Shown: one piece after another, positions 21,346 to 30,450 of the stretch | Layout of the letters: each line of letters opens with the position of its first letter | How positions within the stretch are numbered: position 1 is the first letter of the stretch | Assembly: GCF_035582795.1 (NCBI RefSeq) | Contig: NW_027445651.1 | Span: 248,001-312,000, forward strand | From: Mycteria americana | Taxonomy: Eukaryota > Chordata > Aves > Ciconiiformes > Ciconiidae | DNA length: 64,000 nt | Direction: 5' to 3' | Notes under the pieces: model-generated | Databases searched by the model: none | Told to the model about the DNA's origin: nothing | What the model saw: only the letters and a program-made list of their open reading frames with translations | Program-made: the position numbers and the translations under genes

Positions 21346-23955
21346 GAGATGGGCATTAGTGCTCTGCAGTATCCACACTGACTCAAGAGCTCCAAGTAAC
21401 TTTTATGCTTTGTAGCTCCAAAAATATTATGGTGTGAAAAGACATGTAGTTCTATCAATACACATACAAAGCCACACACATTGAGCCATTGCGTTTACGT
21501 ATTAGTGGACTGTGAATCATGATCGCATGCCTTCACTGGAGCATCTCCCCGAGGAGTCTCTCCGGGACATTGAACACCACTGCCCATGTGGATGAACTTT
21601 GTCACTGTGCTCTGATTCCTTCTCTCCATCCACCTAATGCTTCTTTCTCTAAATCAGGAGATATTGCTACTCCTTCTCCCTGGGACAAATCACGCCAGGT
21701 CTGGTAAGCCAAGCTGTGGGCACAATGCACAATGCCTGGTGTCTGCTCCCAGCGCTGAGAGACAGCAATATCCTGGGTCAAAGCAGGGAAAGTAGAAATG
21801 TTGGACAATGCTTCCTACTCCATGTTTTGGCAGAAGCCCAGAGCCTCATGGGCCACCATGGCTGGGCTGGAGTCCAACTCCAGCCCAGTCTAGGGCTGGA
21901 CGCTAGGCTTCACTCAAGGCTCTGGCAGTCTTGGTAATTAGTGGCTACAGGCTAGTGATGGGCAGCCAAGTTTCAGAGCTTGCTCTTGGTTCTGGATGAG
22001 AAGGAGATTTGGTGTTTGGAGCAGGAGGGAGCTGGATGAGAGGAGCTTGTTTGAGTCTTTGAGTCCCTGGGGAGGGAAGTGGGGGGCCAGCACATTCAGG
22101 CCAGGGAGCAGGGAGAGACCACTGTGGGTTTATTGCTGGTACTGAGTGGAGTGGGGTTTGGCATCCATGGCAAAGGGGTCTGACCCTTCAGTGTTTGTAT
22201 TTTTATTCCTAGACAGCTCTGTGGTGACTTTAGCTCTTCTGTTGTGAAATTGTATACAGTTTTGGAACACACTGCATAGCTGAATGAGGCAGGCTAATAG
22301 CATTTAATTTGTCAATAAAAACCAAGCTGAAGAGAGAGGTCTGGCTGTTCCTTCACCCTTGCGAATCATCAGAGAGATGCAGTATGAGGGGAAATACCAA
22401 GCTTAACTGTGTCCTGAATCTGAAGAAAGCAAACATTCAAAAAATCTTTTTCTTTTCCCCTCTAAATCTCTAAGACAATCCTCCTACATGGTTGCTTTAT
22501 TCCCTGAACTGTGCCTGCTACTGCACCCCAAAGCTGTTGTGCCTGGCCACAGTCAAGCCCAGTTCTCGAGAAGGTGGGACACTAGGCTGTCGGTTGCTAC
22601 TCTCCTGGCTCGCATTTAGCTATTCACAGTGTACACGCTTTGCCATGTCTTGCGTACCTTCGTCTCTGGGAAATCTCTTCTCATTCTATTGATCCCCCTT
22701 GCTTTCCAGGGCTTTCCCCCTCACTACAGGCTATTTCCAAAGTAGCATCCCACATTTCCTCAGCCTCTGTCTTCCTCTTGCTAACGATCCTGAGCGCTTT
22801 TGGCCTCTTCTGAAACATCCAGCCCTCCCGTGTCCGAGGCATCATCAACTTCTGCCATTGCAGACAGACATTTGTCCATCCTGTGCCTGAAGGGAGGACA
22901 CAATGGAATCCCTGAAGCCCTTTTAAGCCTCCCACAGATCTCCTCCAGTCCCTAAGCCTCCTCTGTCTTACGTCTTAGCATCTACAGGAGAAACAGACTA
23001 CATAGATGCTCCTGATAGTGCCTCTCGGTGAGCAACTTCCACCCCTGGACAATCCCAGCTTCTCCTTGCAGTCAGTCCCTTCATTGAGCACATCTTCTCA
23101 TTGACGGTCAGACTAGCTGTCCTCCGGTAAGTACCAAAGAGCCATGTAGGGTCACTGTCACATGTGGACACTGAAATGATCTCTGCAAGGGATGGGGAAG
23201 TAAGGTCATTCCCACCACCTTCTTTTGCTTCTCCAGAAAGGGATCAGAGTGCTTTGCGTAAAGTTGCATCTTCTGGCCTGTCTGCAAAAGATGCGCCAGC
23301 ATTGTCTCAGAAATGCGTCAAACCCAGAAGGCACAGATTTCCATCCAGGCTATGCCAGGCTGGTTCCCCTGAAGACAAAGCAAGAGCTGTGGGTCCTTCA
23401 CTTGACAGCACGGTAAATTAATTTCATGTTTTCACAAATGAACTAATTGCTCCAGAAGGATGCTCATCTTCGTGGGTGACCCACCACAGCTTAGCTCCCT
23501 TGGGCAAAGACACTGGCAGCTCTCACCCAGCGTTCTCTCCTCTTCCCAATCGCACTTGATGAAATCTCCACCACGGTCTACATTATAGCTAGCAGGCACC
23601 TTGGGCACTTGAAGTAGGCGATTAAGAATGAGGCGGTGAAGAAACCAACGCACCCAGGAATTACCACACATACAATGAGTTGCAACAGGAGTCAGCCATT
23701 TCACGGCAATGGTCAGTTCCAGCAAATGAGAAATGTGGGTCAGAAGTGTGCCAGGTCCTCTCTGCTCTGGTCTACTACCTGCACCTCAGCCCAGGCATGG
23801 TCAAACCATCCTCTGGGGTAAATGGGTTCCGTCAGTTGGCAACAAGGGCTGGTTTGTCCCTCTGACAGCAAGAGAAATAGTAGATTTAACCCACCACAGC
23901 TTTCTTCCTTCACTCTTGTCTGGGCAGCTGATTCCTTCTGGTCATGTACTGGGCC
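21346..23955. other. non-coding, no gene recognised
   Basis: Frames are short and lack known domains. AATAAAAACC at 22314 could be a poly(A) signal on the plus strand, but no gene leads to it. A perfect hairpin lies at 21862-21888. Confidence 0.5.
21862..21888. repeat. perfect 12-bp inverted repeat, 3-nt loop
   Basis: CTGGGCTGGAGT, loop CCA, then ACTCCAGCCCAG. All twelve stem positions pair. No T-run or known role is attached. Confidence 0.9.
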
Positions 23956-24556
23956 ATGGCAAAGGAGAACAGGACACCTGTAACTGATCTCATTCCCCTG
24001 GGCTTCCCAGACCTCCCTCGGTGGGCACATGGCCCCATATGCCATCATCTTCTCCATGTATCTTCTGACCCTGGTGGGGAATGGCCTCCTCATTGTCACT
24101 GCGTGGAGCAGTCAGCACCTGCAGACCTTGCTGCACTTCTTCTTCCTCATCAGGTTTCCTTTGTGGAGATCTGGTACACCACCACCCTTGTGTCAAAAAT
24201 GATGAAGACTTTCCTTGCCACCAGGAAAGCCATTTGTGTTGCCTGCTGTCTGGCACAGTCGTTTTTCCCCTTCTTCCTGGCTACCACTGAGTTTGTGATC
24301 CTCTCAGTGATGTCCTTTAATCGCGATGTTGCCATATGCAAACTGCTCCATTACACCGCCCTCAAGAAAAAGAAGATCTGCTTCCTGCAAGGCCCGGTAG
24401 CGTGGACATTGGGTTTGTGGTCATCTTCACCCAGGTGGCTCTACTGCTGACTGGCCGTTCTGCATCAAGAAAGCCGCTGCTGGGATCCAAGTCCCCTGAC
24501 TTGGCCTCCGCAGATCCTGATCCAGCACGTGCTGCCACTCCCGTGTAGGTGTCAAA
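23956..24556 (+). pseudogene. olfactory receptor pseudogene, copy 2
   Basis: The ATG at 23956 begins MAKENRTPVTDLIPLGF, then a frame change leads to 'LLTLVGNGLLIVTAW' (helix 1). After another change comes 'VSFVEIWYTTTLVSKMMKTF', CCLAQSFFPFFLATTEF, and MSFNRDVAICKLLHY. The last is the receptor MAYDRYVAICxPLHY signature with the Tyr-Asp-Arg core altered. The region between helices 1 and 3 is missing. After 'VVIFTQVALLLTG' homology fades at the CR1 insertion, so nothing after the third or fourth helix remains. It shares its gap and its flank with copy 1, so the gene was already broken when the module duplicated. It resembles OR6/OR11-type class II receptors. Confidence 0.8.
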
Positions 24557-24949
24557 GATGACCAAAGGGCTGGAGAACCTGTCCTGTGAGGAAAGGCCGA
24601 AGGAGTTAGGTCTTTTCTCCCTGGAGAACAGAAGGCTCGGGGGGCACCTCATCACAGTATCCCAGTACTTAAAGGGTGGCTACAAAGAGGATGGAGGCTC
24701 TCTCATCACAAGAAGCCACATGGAGAAGACAAGGGCCAGTGAGTACAAGTTGCACCGGGAGAGGTTTCGTCTTGACATAAGAAATACATTTTTTACAGTA
24801 AGAACAATCATTCACTGGAACAACCTCCCCAGGGACGTGGTAGAGTCCCCACTGATGGAAGTTTTCAAGATGCGATTGGACAAGGTGGTAGATAATCTCA
24901 TCTAGGCTCCCTTTCCCGTGAAAGATTGGACCAGATGATCTTTCAAGGT
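24557..24949 (+). mobile_element. CR1 LINE, part before the nested LTR
   Basis: A longer version of the copy at 10665. It continues through 'AGAGGTTTCGTCTTGACATA', 'CACTGGAACAACCTCCCCAG' and 'GACCAGATGATCTTTCAAGG', the last CR1 block before the tail. An antisense LTR then interrupts it. Confidence 0.9.
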
Positions 24950-26089
24950 TGTGGTGGGTTGACCTTGGCTGATCACCAGGTGCCCACCAAGCCATTCTAT
25001 CACTCCCCCTCCTCAGCTGGACAAGGGCAGAAAATACAACGAAAGGCTCATGGGTCGAGATAAGGACAAGGAGATCACTCAGCAATTACCGTCACGGGCA
25101 AAACGGAGTCGACTTGGGGAAATTAATGTAATTTATTGCCAACTAACCACGGAGCAGGATAATGAGAAATGAGAGCAAATCTAAAAACACCTTCGCCACA
25201 GCCTCCCCTTCTTCCTGGGCTCAACTTCACTCCCGACTTCTCTACCTCCTCCCCCCGCAAGTGGTGCAGAGGAATGGGGAATGGGGGTTGTGGTCAGTTC
25301 ATGACGCGTAGTCTCTGCCACTCCTTCCTCCTCACACTCTTCCCCTGCTCCACTGCGGGGTCCCACCCACGGGAGACAGTTCTTCACAAACTTCTCCAAC
25401 GTGGGTCCCTCCCAGGGGCTGCATTTCTTCACAAACTGCTCCAGCGTGGGTCCTTTCCAAAGGGTGCAGTTGTTCAGGAACAGACTGCTCCAGCGTGGGT
25501 CCCCCACGGGCTCACAGGTCCTGCCAGAAAACCTGCTCCAGCGTCAGCTCCTCCCCACAGGACCACAGTTCCTGCCAGGTATCTGTTCCAGCGCAGACTC
25601 TTCACGGGGTCACAGCTTCCTTCAGGGTACATCCACCTGCTCTGGGCTGAGGTCCTCCATGGAATGCAGGGTGGATATCTGCTCCACCGTGGTCCTCCAT
25701 GGGCTGCAGGGGCACAACATGCATCACCATGGTCTTCAACATGGGCTGCAGGGGAATCTCTGCCCCGGCACCTGGAGCTCCCATGCCACCTCGCCCTCCT
25801 TCTTCACTGACCTTGGTGTCTGCATAGTTGTTTTCTCTCACATATTCTCACTCCTCTCTCCCAGCTGCTGTTGCGCAGCAGTTATTTACGCCTTCTTAAG
25901 TATGTTATCAGAGAAGCGCTAGCAACGTCGCTGATTGGCTCAGCTTTGGCCAGCAGCGGGTCTGTCTTGGAGCTGGCTGACATGAGGACATCTGACATGA
26001 GGACAGCTTCTGGCACCTTCTCAGAGAAACCACCCCTGCAGGCCCCTCTGCTACCAAATCCTTGCCAAGTAAACCCAATACCCAATACA
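24950..26089 (-). mobile_element. ERV LTR, complete, nested in CR1
   Basis: Read on the minus strand it starts TGTATTGGGTATTGGGTTTA, carries 'CTTAAGAAGGCGTAAATAAC' in its promoter part, an internal array of 40-60-bp repeats built on 'GGACCCACGCTGGAGCAG', then the R/U5 segment 'TATCTCGACCCATGAGCC', and ends AGGTCAACCCACCACA. At about 1140 bp it looks like a whole solo LTR of a widespread bird family. CR1 resumes on its far side. It is younger than the CR1 insertion it splits. Confidence 0.85.
25380..25780. repeat. internal minisatellite of the LTR
   Basis: Repeated blocks of the form CTGCTCCAGCGTGGGTCC with variable spacers (e.g. 25437, 25487, 25531), and GGTCCTCCATGGGCTGCAGG-like blocks further on. 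The same array on the other strand appears in each keratin unit (32580-32850). Confidence 0.75.
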
Positions 26090-26090
26090 A

Positions 26091-26121
26091 CCTTCCAGCC
26101 TGGACTGTCCTCTGATTCTAT
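26091..26121 (+). mobile_element. CR1 LINE tail after the nested LTR
   Basis: CCTTCCAGCCTGGACTGTCC followed by ATTCTATA continues the CR1 copy broken at 24949 and ends its 3' tail. Confidence 0.85.
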
Positions 26122-26190
26122 AATCCTCTCAGTGATGTCCTTTAATTATGATGTCGCCGTATGCATATGCCTTTAATGTGTGATGTCGCG
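26122..26190 (+). pseudogene. repeated olfactory receptor fragment
   Basis: ATCCTCTCAGTGATGTCCTT and the following 25 bases repeat the receptor stretch at 24299-24340 (the MSFNRDVAIC region). A decayed second echo follows (26171-26190). It lies just past the CR1 tail and may be a long target-site duplication or a small local duplication. Confidence 0.65.
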
Positions 26191-26204
26191 TATACGCCCA
26201 TACC

Positions 26205-27066
26205 CGTACGCTTGGGCAGCAGGTCCCATTAGGAGGAGGTGAAGCAAGAATATGCCCAGTGCCCAGTGAGATGGAGAAAGATGGTGTCTCTGCCCCAAAC
26301 TGAGGGCAGGAGGAGCATGAGCGGAACCTCACATGGTTCACAGGGCGCTATGTGCCTGAGCCGTTATTTTGAGCCCAGAAGTGCCTTCAGGAGTGCCTTT
26401 TCTGCACCCAGGAGACCACGGATACCTGAGGGATGCCAGGATTTAGAGCATTGCCCGGGGCTGAAGGCCAAGGTTGGGCCAAGGCCCAATTTCTAAAAAG
26501 ACATTTTCAAGTATGATTGCAAAGCATACCTAAGTGTTCGCATTAATAGTGAAGCCACGAGTCATTTGGACAGGGAAGATGGACACCTGAAACAAGCCAT
26601 GAGAAGGCAGGGGTCATTGGACTGCGTAGAGCCCACCCAAGTCACCAATCCTGACTTGTGAATTACCTCAGCCCTGAATATCTGGACAGCAGCTCGGCCG
26701 TGCTAGGGGCTGAAGGACTGTATGAGGTACCTATCTCACCTGCCTGTGCCCATGTGTGCTGGCCATGGACCCCAGATCAGGTAATGGAAGGGAGGGGAAG
26801 GCAGAGATGAGGCTGTGGGCTGTCCTCAGGCATTATTGTCTCCCCATCCCCACTCCTGCCACCCTTCGGAGCCATCCTCTCACTGATGGCCATTGGCTGT
26901 GGAGTAGCCAGGGATGTCTTTGTTAGCTCCAAGGGAAAGGGCACGAAACAAAATCCACTGCAGGGAGTGCCACCCTCCCCTTCCTCCACCTTTTTCCCTG
27001 AGCAGACTGGAAGAGTTGCCTCAGAAGGAAGGAGGACTCAGAGGCCCAGGCTTGAATGAAGCACAA
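26205..27066. repeat. duplicated segment and keratin B 3' flank
   Basis: Counterpart of 11130-12990, with the interval corresponding to 11600-12340 missing. The order of blocks and the approach to the keratin 3' UTR are the same. Confidence 0.8.
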
Positions 27067-27067
27067 C

Positions 27068-27073
27068 TTTAAT
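27068..27073 (-). terminator. keratin B poly(A) signal ATTAAA
   Basis: Same context as 12997 ('GCACAACTTTAATGAGT' on the plus strand). It now belongs to a truncated gene. Confidence 0.6.
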
Positions 27074-27370
27074 GAGTCTAAAGAAGAGAAGGAGGTGGCT
27101 CACAGGGAAGACCAGGGGCGACCACTAAGATGCAGTACAGCTCCTGCAGGGTGTCCGTCTGTCTGCCCAGGAGAGGGAGGGAGCCCAACAGGTCCCCGCT
27201 AGGCTGGCGTTGGGAGGCAACGACAGGAAACGTAAGGAAGAGAGAGAACAGAGTAGAAGAATGAAGCAATGGCCCGAAGCTCTAAATACAATGCCCCGAA
27301 GCTCTACCTCCTGTCCAGCACCATGTTCTGAGGTCTTGGAGGTTCTTGCCCAAGGACGTTGCCAGCAGCT

Positions 27371-27440
27371 TTAGCAGGGTTGACATCTGTTGCCACAGTA
27401 GAGGCTGGTAATGCAGGAGAGGTCACAGCACCCAGAGGTG
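27371..27440 (-). pseudogene. beta-keratin B, 3' fragment only
   Basis: The last 22 codons and stop of a keratin A-like gene: [22 protein letters not shown] then TAA. The 3' UTR (27068-27370) is present and closely matches keratin A. The rest of the coding region, the intron and the promoter are replaced at 27440 by the first unit of the tandem array. The fragment has no start codon or promoter of its own. Confidence 0.9.
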
Positions 27441-27615
27441 GCCCTTCTGCGCAAGGCTGAGCTCTGGGGAAAGGGCCCTCAGTGCTCCCTTGGCGGCCCA
27501 ATTTCACTTAAGCACCCAGAGATCTGCAGGCGAAGATGCTGGGGTTAGCGGCCTGAGGGGAAAGGAGGTGGTGGTGAGCGTGAAAAGAGCTAAAATCCCC
27601 AAAGAAAAAAAGAAA

Positions 27616-28360
27616 TGTTGTAAGTAGCTTGGTTGCTCAACTCTAAGGGATCTTTCCTTTTAGCTCCCCTTTCGCAGATAATTTAGCCTAGCCTGTGAGT
27701 ATTGTTGAATTGCTAATGAGCACCCTTTATTCGAAGGACATGTCTATGGTCTTTCCCCCTCCTAACAACAATCATTAGAGTAAGAATGCCTTGCCTGTGT
27801 TAAATCCTTGGTTAGCTTAGATAGTCGCAATGTAGACAGATAAGAAGGAATTAATTCTTCAAGCCCTGTGTCCCTGGAAAGGGCTGATAAGGAGAAGCTA
27901 TACAAGAACCAACTGGTTTTGGATATGCAAGGAAGGTATGAGCAAGACAAAGATGGACTGAGCATGCGTAGAGACAAAGTTCGGTCAGCGGTCAGAGTGA
28001 TGAAGACTACCGACTTCCTCCAACGACCACCAGAGGATCCCTAACGACCACCTAAGGACTTAAGTACGCATGCGCCAGAGACATTTGCATATATTAACGA
28101 GTTCCAAGAAATCGCACGTTTATGTAAATTAATCTTATGAATATGTATGATTTTGCAACACATAATCTCTGCGATCTTGCTTGTTTGTCGGAGCACCTAT
28201 GGTGGAGCAATCCCCAGTGCTGCCCAGCACTGTAATAAAGGATGCCTGCTTAATAGTAACTCTGTTGCTATTGAGTTTTATTTCGGGAACACTCTGAAAC
28301 TGCGATTCGCCTGCTGGGAGACTCGGACTTTAAAGGGTAGTCTCCGCGAATTTTGCTTCA
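27616..28360 (+). mobile_element. solo LTR in unit 1
   Basis: About 745 bp starting TGTTGTAAGTAGCTTGGTTG and ending TTTTGCTTCA. AATAAA lies at about 28233, and U5-like sequence with 'TTTTATTTCGGGAACACTCT' follows. The flanks AGAAA and AGAGA suggest a 5-bp target duplication. No internal region is present. The family is not identified with certainty (avian ERV). It points opposite to the keratin gene, about 0.9 kb beyond its poly(A) site. Confidence 0.75.
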
Positions 28361-29252
28361 AGAGAGCTTCTGCCATGGAACTCTTCTTCCCCTGCACCCC
28401 AGGACGAGATTGCACTTGCCATGAGCTGCAAAGAGAGAGCGTGGGCTGTTGTGATCGGTGCGCTCTCTACAGTACCACGGGAGGAACTGTAAGATGCTCA
28501 CCTGTGTCACCTTGCAGGCCCATGCGAATAACCTTTTTGTCCTGGAGCTGCTCGGTGTGATGGGAGTTGGGGATGTGCAGCCTGCGAGACACCTCAGCCC
28601 TGCCAATCTGTGTAACCAACCACTGGGCTGCACAGGGCGCTGTATGGATGTGGCGGAAGAACAGGGGACTTGCCCTACCCTAGCTACCCTTGCCCTTGGT
28701 GGCATGCCGTGCCCCTTCCTTCTGGGGACGGGTGGGAAGGTGAGGAGGAGGCTCTGGGCTGTAGACAAGGTGATTTCTCCTACCATCCCCTCCTTCCATC
28801 CCCACGGCCATCTTCTGTCTGAGCCTCCTCCCCCAGCGCAGCTCCATCCAGAGCAAGAGGAACTGCCTTGAGTGCTTGTGGGGCTGCTGACCTCCCAGGA
28901 CCTCCTGCAGCACTGGGGTCCTCCCATGAAGACAGCACAAGTTGGGATCACCATCTGTGGGGCATGCTCTGAGGCCAAGGGGAATATTTCTGGGCAGACA
29001 TGCAGCAAGGGAAGGGCTGATGGTCACTGGCTGTGGAGTAGCCAGAGACGTCGTCCTCAGCTCCAAGGAACAGGGACCGAAGGAGGCCCACAGGCAGTGT
29101 GTCCTGCCCTCCCAGTCCTCTCGGAATGAGAAAGGGTCCACTTGCTCACCCATTTGTTCCCTCCCAGCTTATCTCCTTTCTCCCTGGACAGCTTTAGAGA
29201 GCATGCAGAGAGGAAAGGACCACACAGAGCCAGAGGCTGGGATGCAGCAGAG
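28361..29252. other. keratin 3' flank in unit 1
   Basis: Non-coding. A 216-codon minus-strand frame (28358-29008) crosses the LTR edge and is unlikely to be a gene. The part 28690-29150 aligns with the 3' flank of keratins A and B and with 1196-1500. Confidence 0.7.
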
Positions 29253-29258
29253 TTTAAT
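29253..29258 (-). terminator. unit 1 keratin poly(A) signal ATTAAA
   Basis: ATTAAA on the coding strand about 425 nt after the stop codon, a usual distance for feather keratin genes as I recall. The same hexamer lies at 35704, 42155, 48606, 55057 and 61508. Confidence 0.75.
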
Positions 29259-29682
29259 GAGTCCAAAGAGGGCAACAAGATGTCTGTGAGGAGAGGCCAC
29301 AGTGAAAGGATCACCATGGGCAGCCAAGAGTCAGTGCCCCATGATCAAGGGAGAGTTCCCACAGGGCACCTGTCTGGCTGCCCGACAGAGGGAGAGGGGC
29401 AGGCAGGTCCCCCCTAAGCTGGCTTTGGTGGGCCTCATGGCCCAGGGAGCAGAACACAACCAAGGAAAAGGAGGGAAAGGAGAGAGGGGAGGAAGGGAAC
29501 GAGAGGCATCGGCCATGTTTTCAGAGAGCCCAGGCTGGCCCCTTCCAAAGGGCTGACACCCTTTGCAGGAGGAGCGGGGCGTGCTCAGACCCTCTCAAAG
29601 CAGTAGCCACGATCTCCGTCATTCAGTCTGGCATCATCTTCGGGGCTCCCGGGGTTCCTTGTCTGGGCTGTCACCGGTGGCT

Positions 29683-29991
29683 TTAGCAAGGGGGGCACCT
29701 TCTGCTGCCACAGTAGCGGCTGGTGATACAGGAGAGGTCACAGCACCCAGAGGTGATGGGGACTCCGTCACAGCTGAGGATGCTGCCAACAGCAGCGGAG
29801 GTGGAGGAGCCCACAACGGTGTTCTGCGGGAAGGAGCTGAGGATGGGGCCGGGCAGGGTCACCACCACGGGGGAGGGCTGGATGACAACAGTGGAGTTCT
29901 GGCACTGCCTGACACAGGGCTCATTGCAGCTGTTGGCCAGCGGGGTCGGGCCGCAGGGCTGGCAGGGCTGGCACTGGTCGTAGCAGGACAT
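29683..29991 (-). CDS. Cys-rich feather-type beta-keratin, unit 1
   Basis: A 102-residue corneous beta-protein, a filament-forming structural protein of cornified cells. The start is the ATG 21 nt after the leader-intron acceptor; the longer open frame upstream is intron. Residues 1-13 are [13 protein letters not shown], then [18 protein letters not shown] (14-31). Residues 35-68 form the 34-residue beta-sheet core with [19 protein letters not shown]. Residues 73-102 make a Cys-rich tail ([14 protein letters not shown], ending CGSRRCPPC) in place of the usual GGFGxSGLGG tail. It has 14 Cys (3, 7, 10, 13, 22, 26, 30, 74, 83, 84, 88, 94, 99, 102). The gene has its own TATA box, intron and poly(A) signal. 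Its length slightly exceeds the usual 97-98 residues because of the extra CQP. Confidence 0.97.
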   Translation of the reverse strand: MSCYDQCQPCQPCGPTPLANSCNEPCVRQCQNSTVVIQPSPVVVTLPGPILSSFPQNTVVGSSTSAAVGSILSCDGVPITSGCCDLSCITSRYCGSRRCPPC

Positions 29992-30012
29992 GTCTCTGGG
30001 CCAGGGGTGCAC

Positions 30013-30302
30013 CTGGGAGAGGGGGCAGGGGAAGCAAAGCACAACGGATACATGAGGAGCAGCACTGCGCCCAACCACAGTGGAGCCAAGGCACCTCCTG
30101 GCCCAGCTTATGCTGCCCAGCTCAAAGCCCAGGAGCCACCTCAGCTAAGTCCCAGCCTCTCTCTGTGGAAGGCTTTCTCTCCCCTTCCCTCTCCCATGAG
30201 AAGCAGGTCCCAGCCCTGGGCTAGGACAGCCCATATCAGCTGAGACATACATCAGGGAAAGACCTGACCTTGAAGGAGGAGGAGAAGAGGCTTCACACTC
30301 AC
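30013..30302 (-). other. 5'-leader intron, unit 1 keratin
   Basis: 290 bp from donor GTGAGT (after GGGAATCAG) to acceptor CCCCCTCTCCCAG, 21 nt before the ATG. This leader intron is a hallmark of avian beta-keratin genes. The copies lie at 36464, 42915, 49366, 55817 and 62268. Confidence 0.88.
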
Positions 30303-30450
30303 CTGATTCCCAAGGAGAAGGAGGCGAGAGAAGTGGATGAGAGAGCAGAGAGCTGGGCTGCCTTTTATAGTAGCCCTGCACTGCCTCAGGCCCAGAGGCA
30401 CCCTTTGTGGAAGTAATAATTTTCTGACAAGCTCACGTCAAATGCAAACC
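30303..30450 (-). promoter_or_regulatory. unit 1 keratin promoter and exon 1
   Basis: CTATAAAAGG with the TATAAAA core at 30363-30369. Transcription should start near 30338, giving a non-coding exon 1 of about 36 nt, close to the 37 nt I recall for chicken feather keratin. Upstream on the coding strand are TGACGTGA (30433-30440, CRE-like) and, on the plus strand, ATGCAAAC (octamer-like, 30441-30448). Factor binding is not shown by sequence alone. Confidence 0.8.

Noticed and set aside
28358-29008. 216-codon minus-strand frame repeated in every unit
   Set aside because: Crosses the edge of the solo LTR, has no known domain, and varies only as the DNA does.
29992-30078. Longer keratin start upstream of the MSCYDQ methionine
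   Set aside because: The extra codons run through the splice acceptor into the leader intron. All known feather keratins begin MSC.
29563-30243. 226-codon plus-strand frame repeated in every unit
   Set aside because: It is the antisense shadow of the keratin gene and its intron. Its repetition only reflects the identical units.
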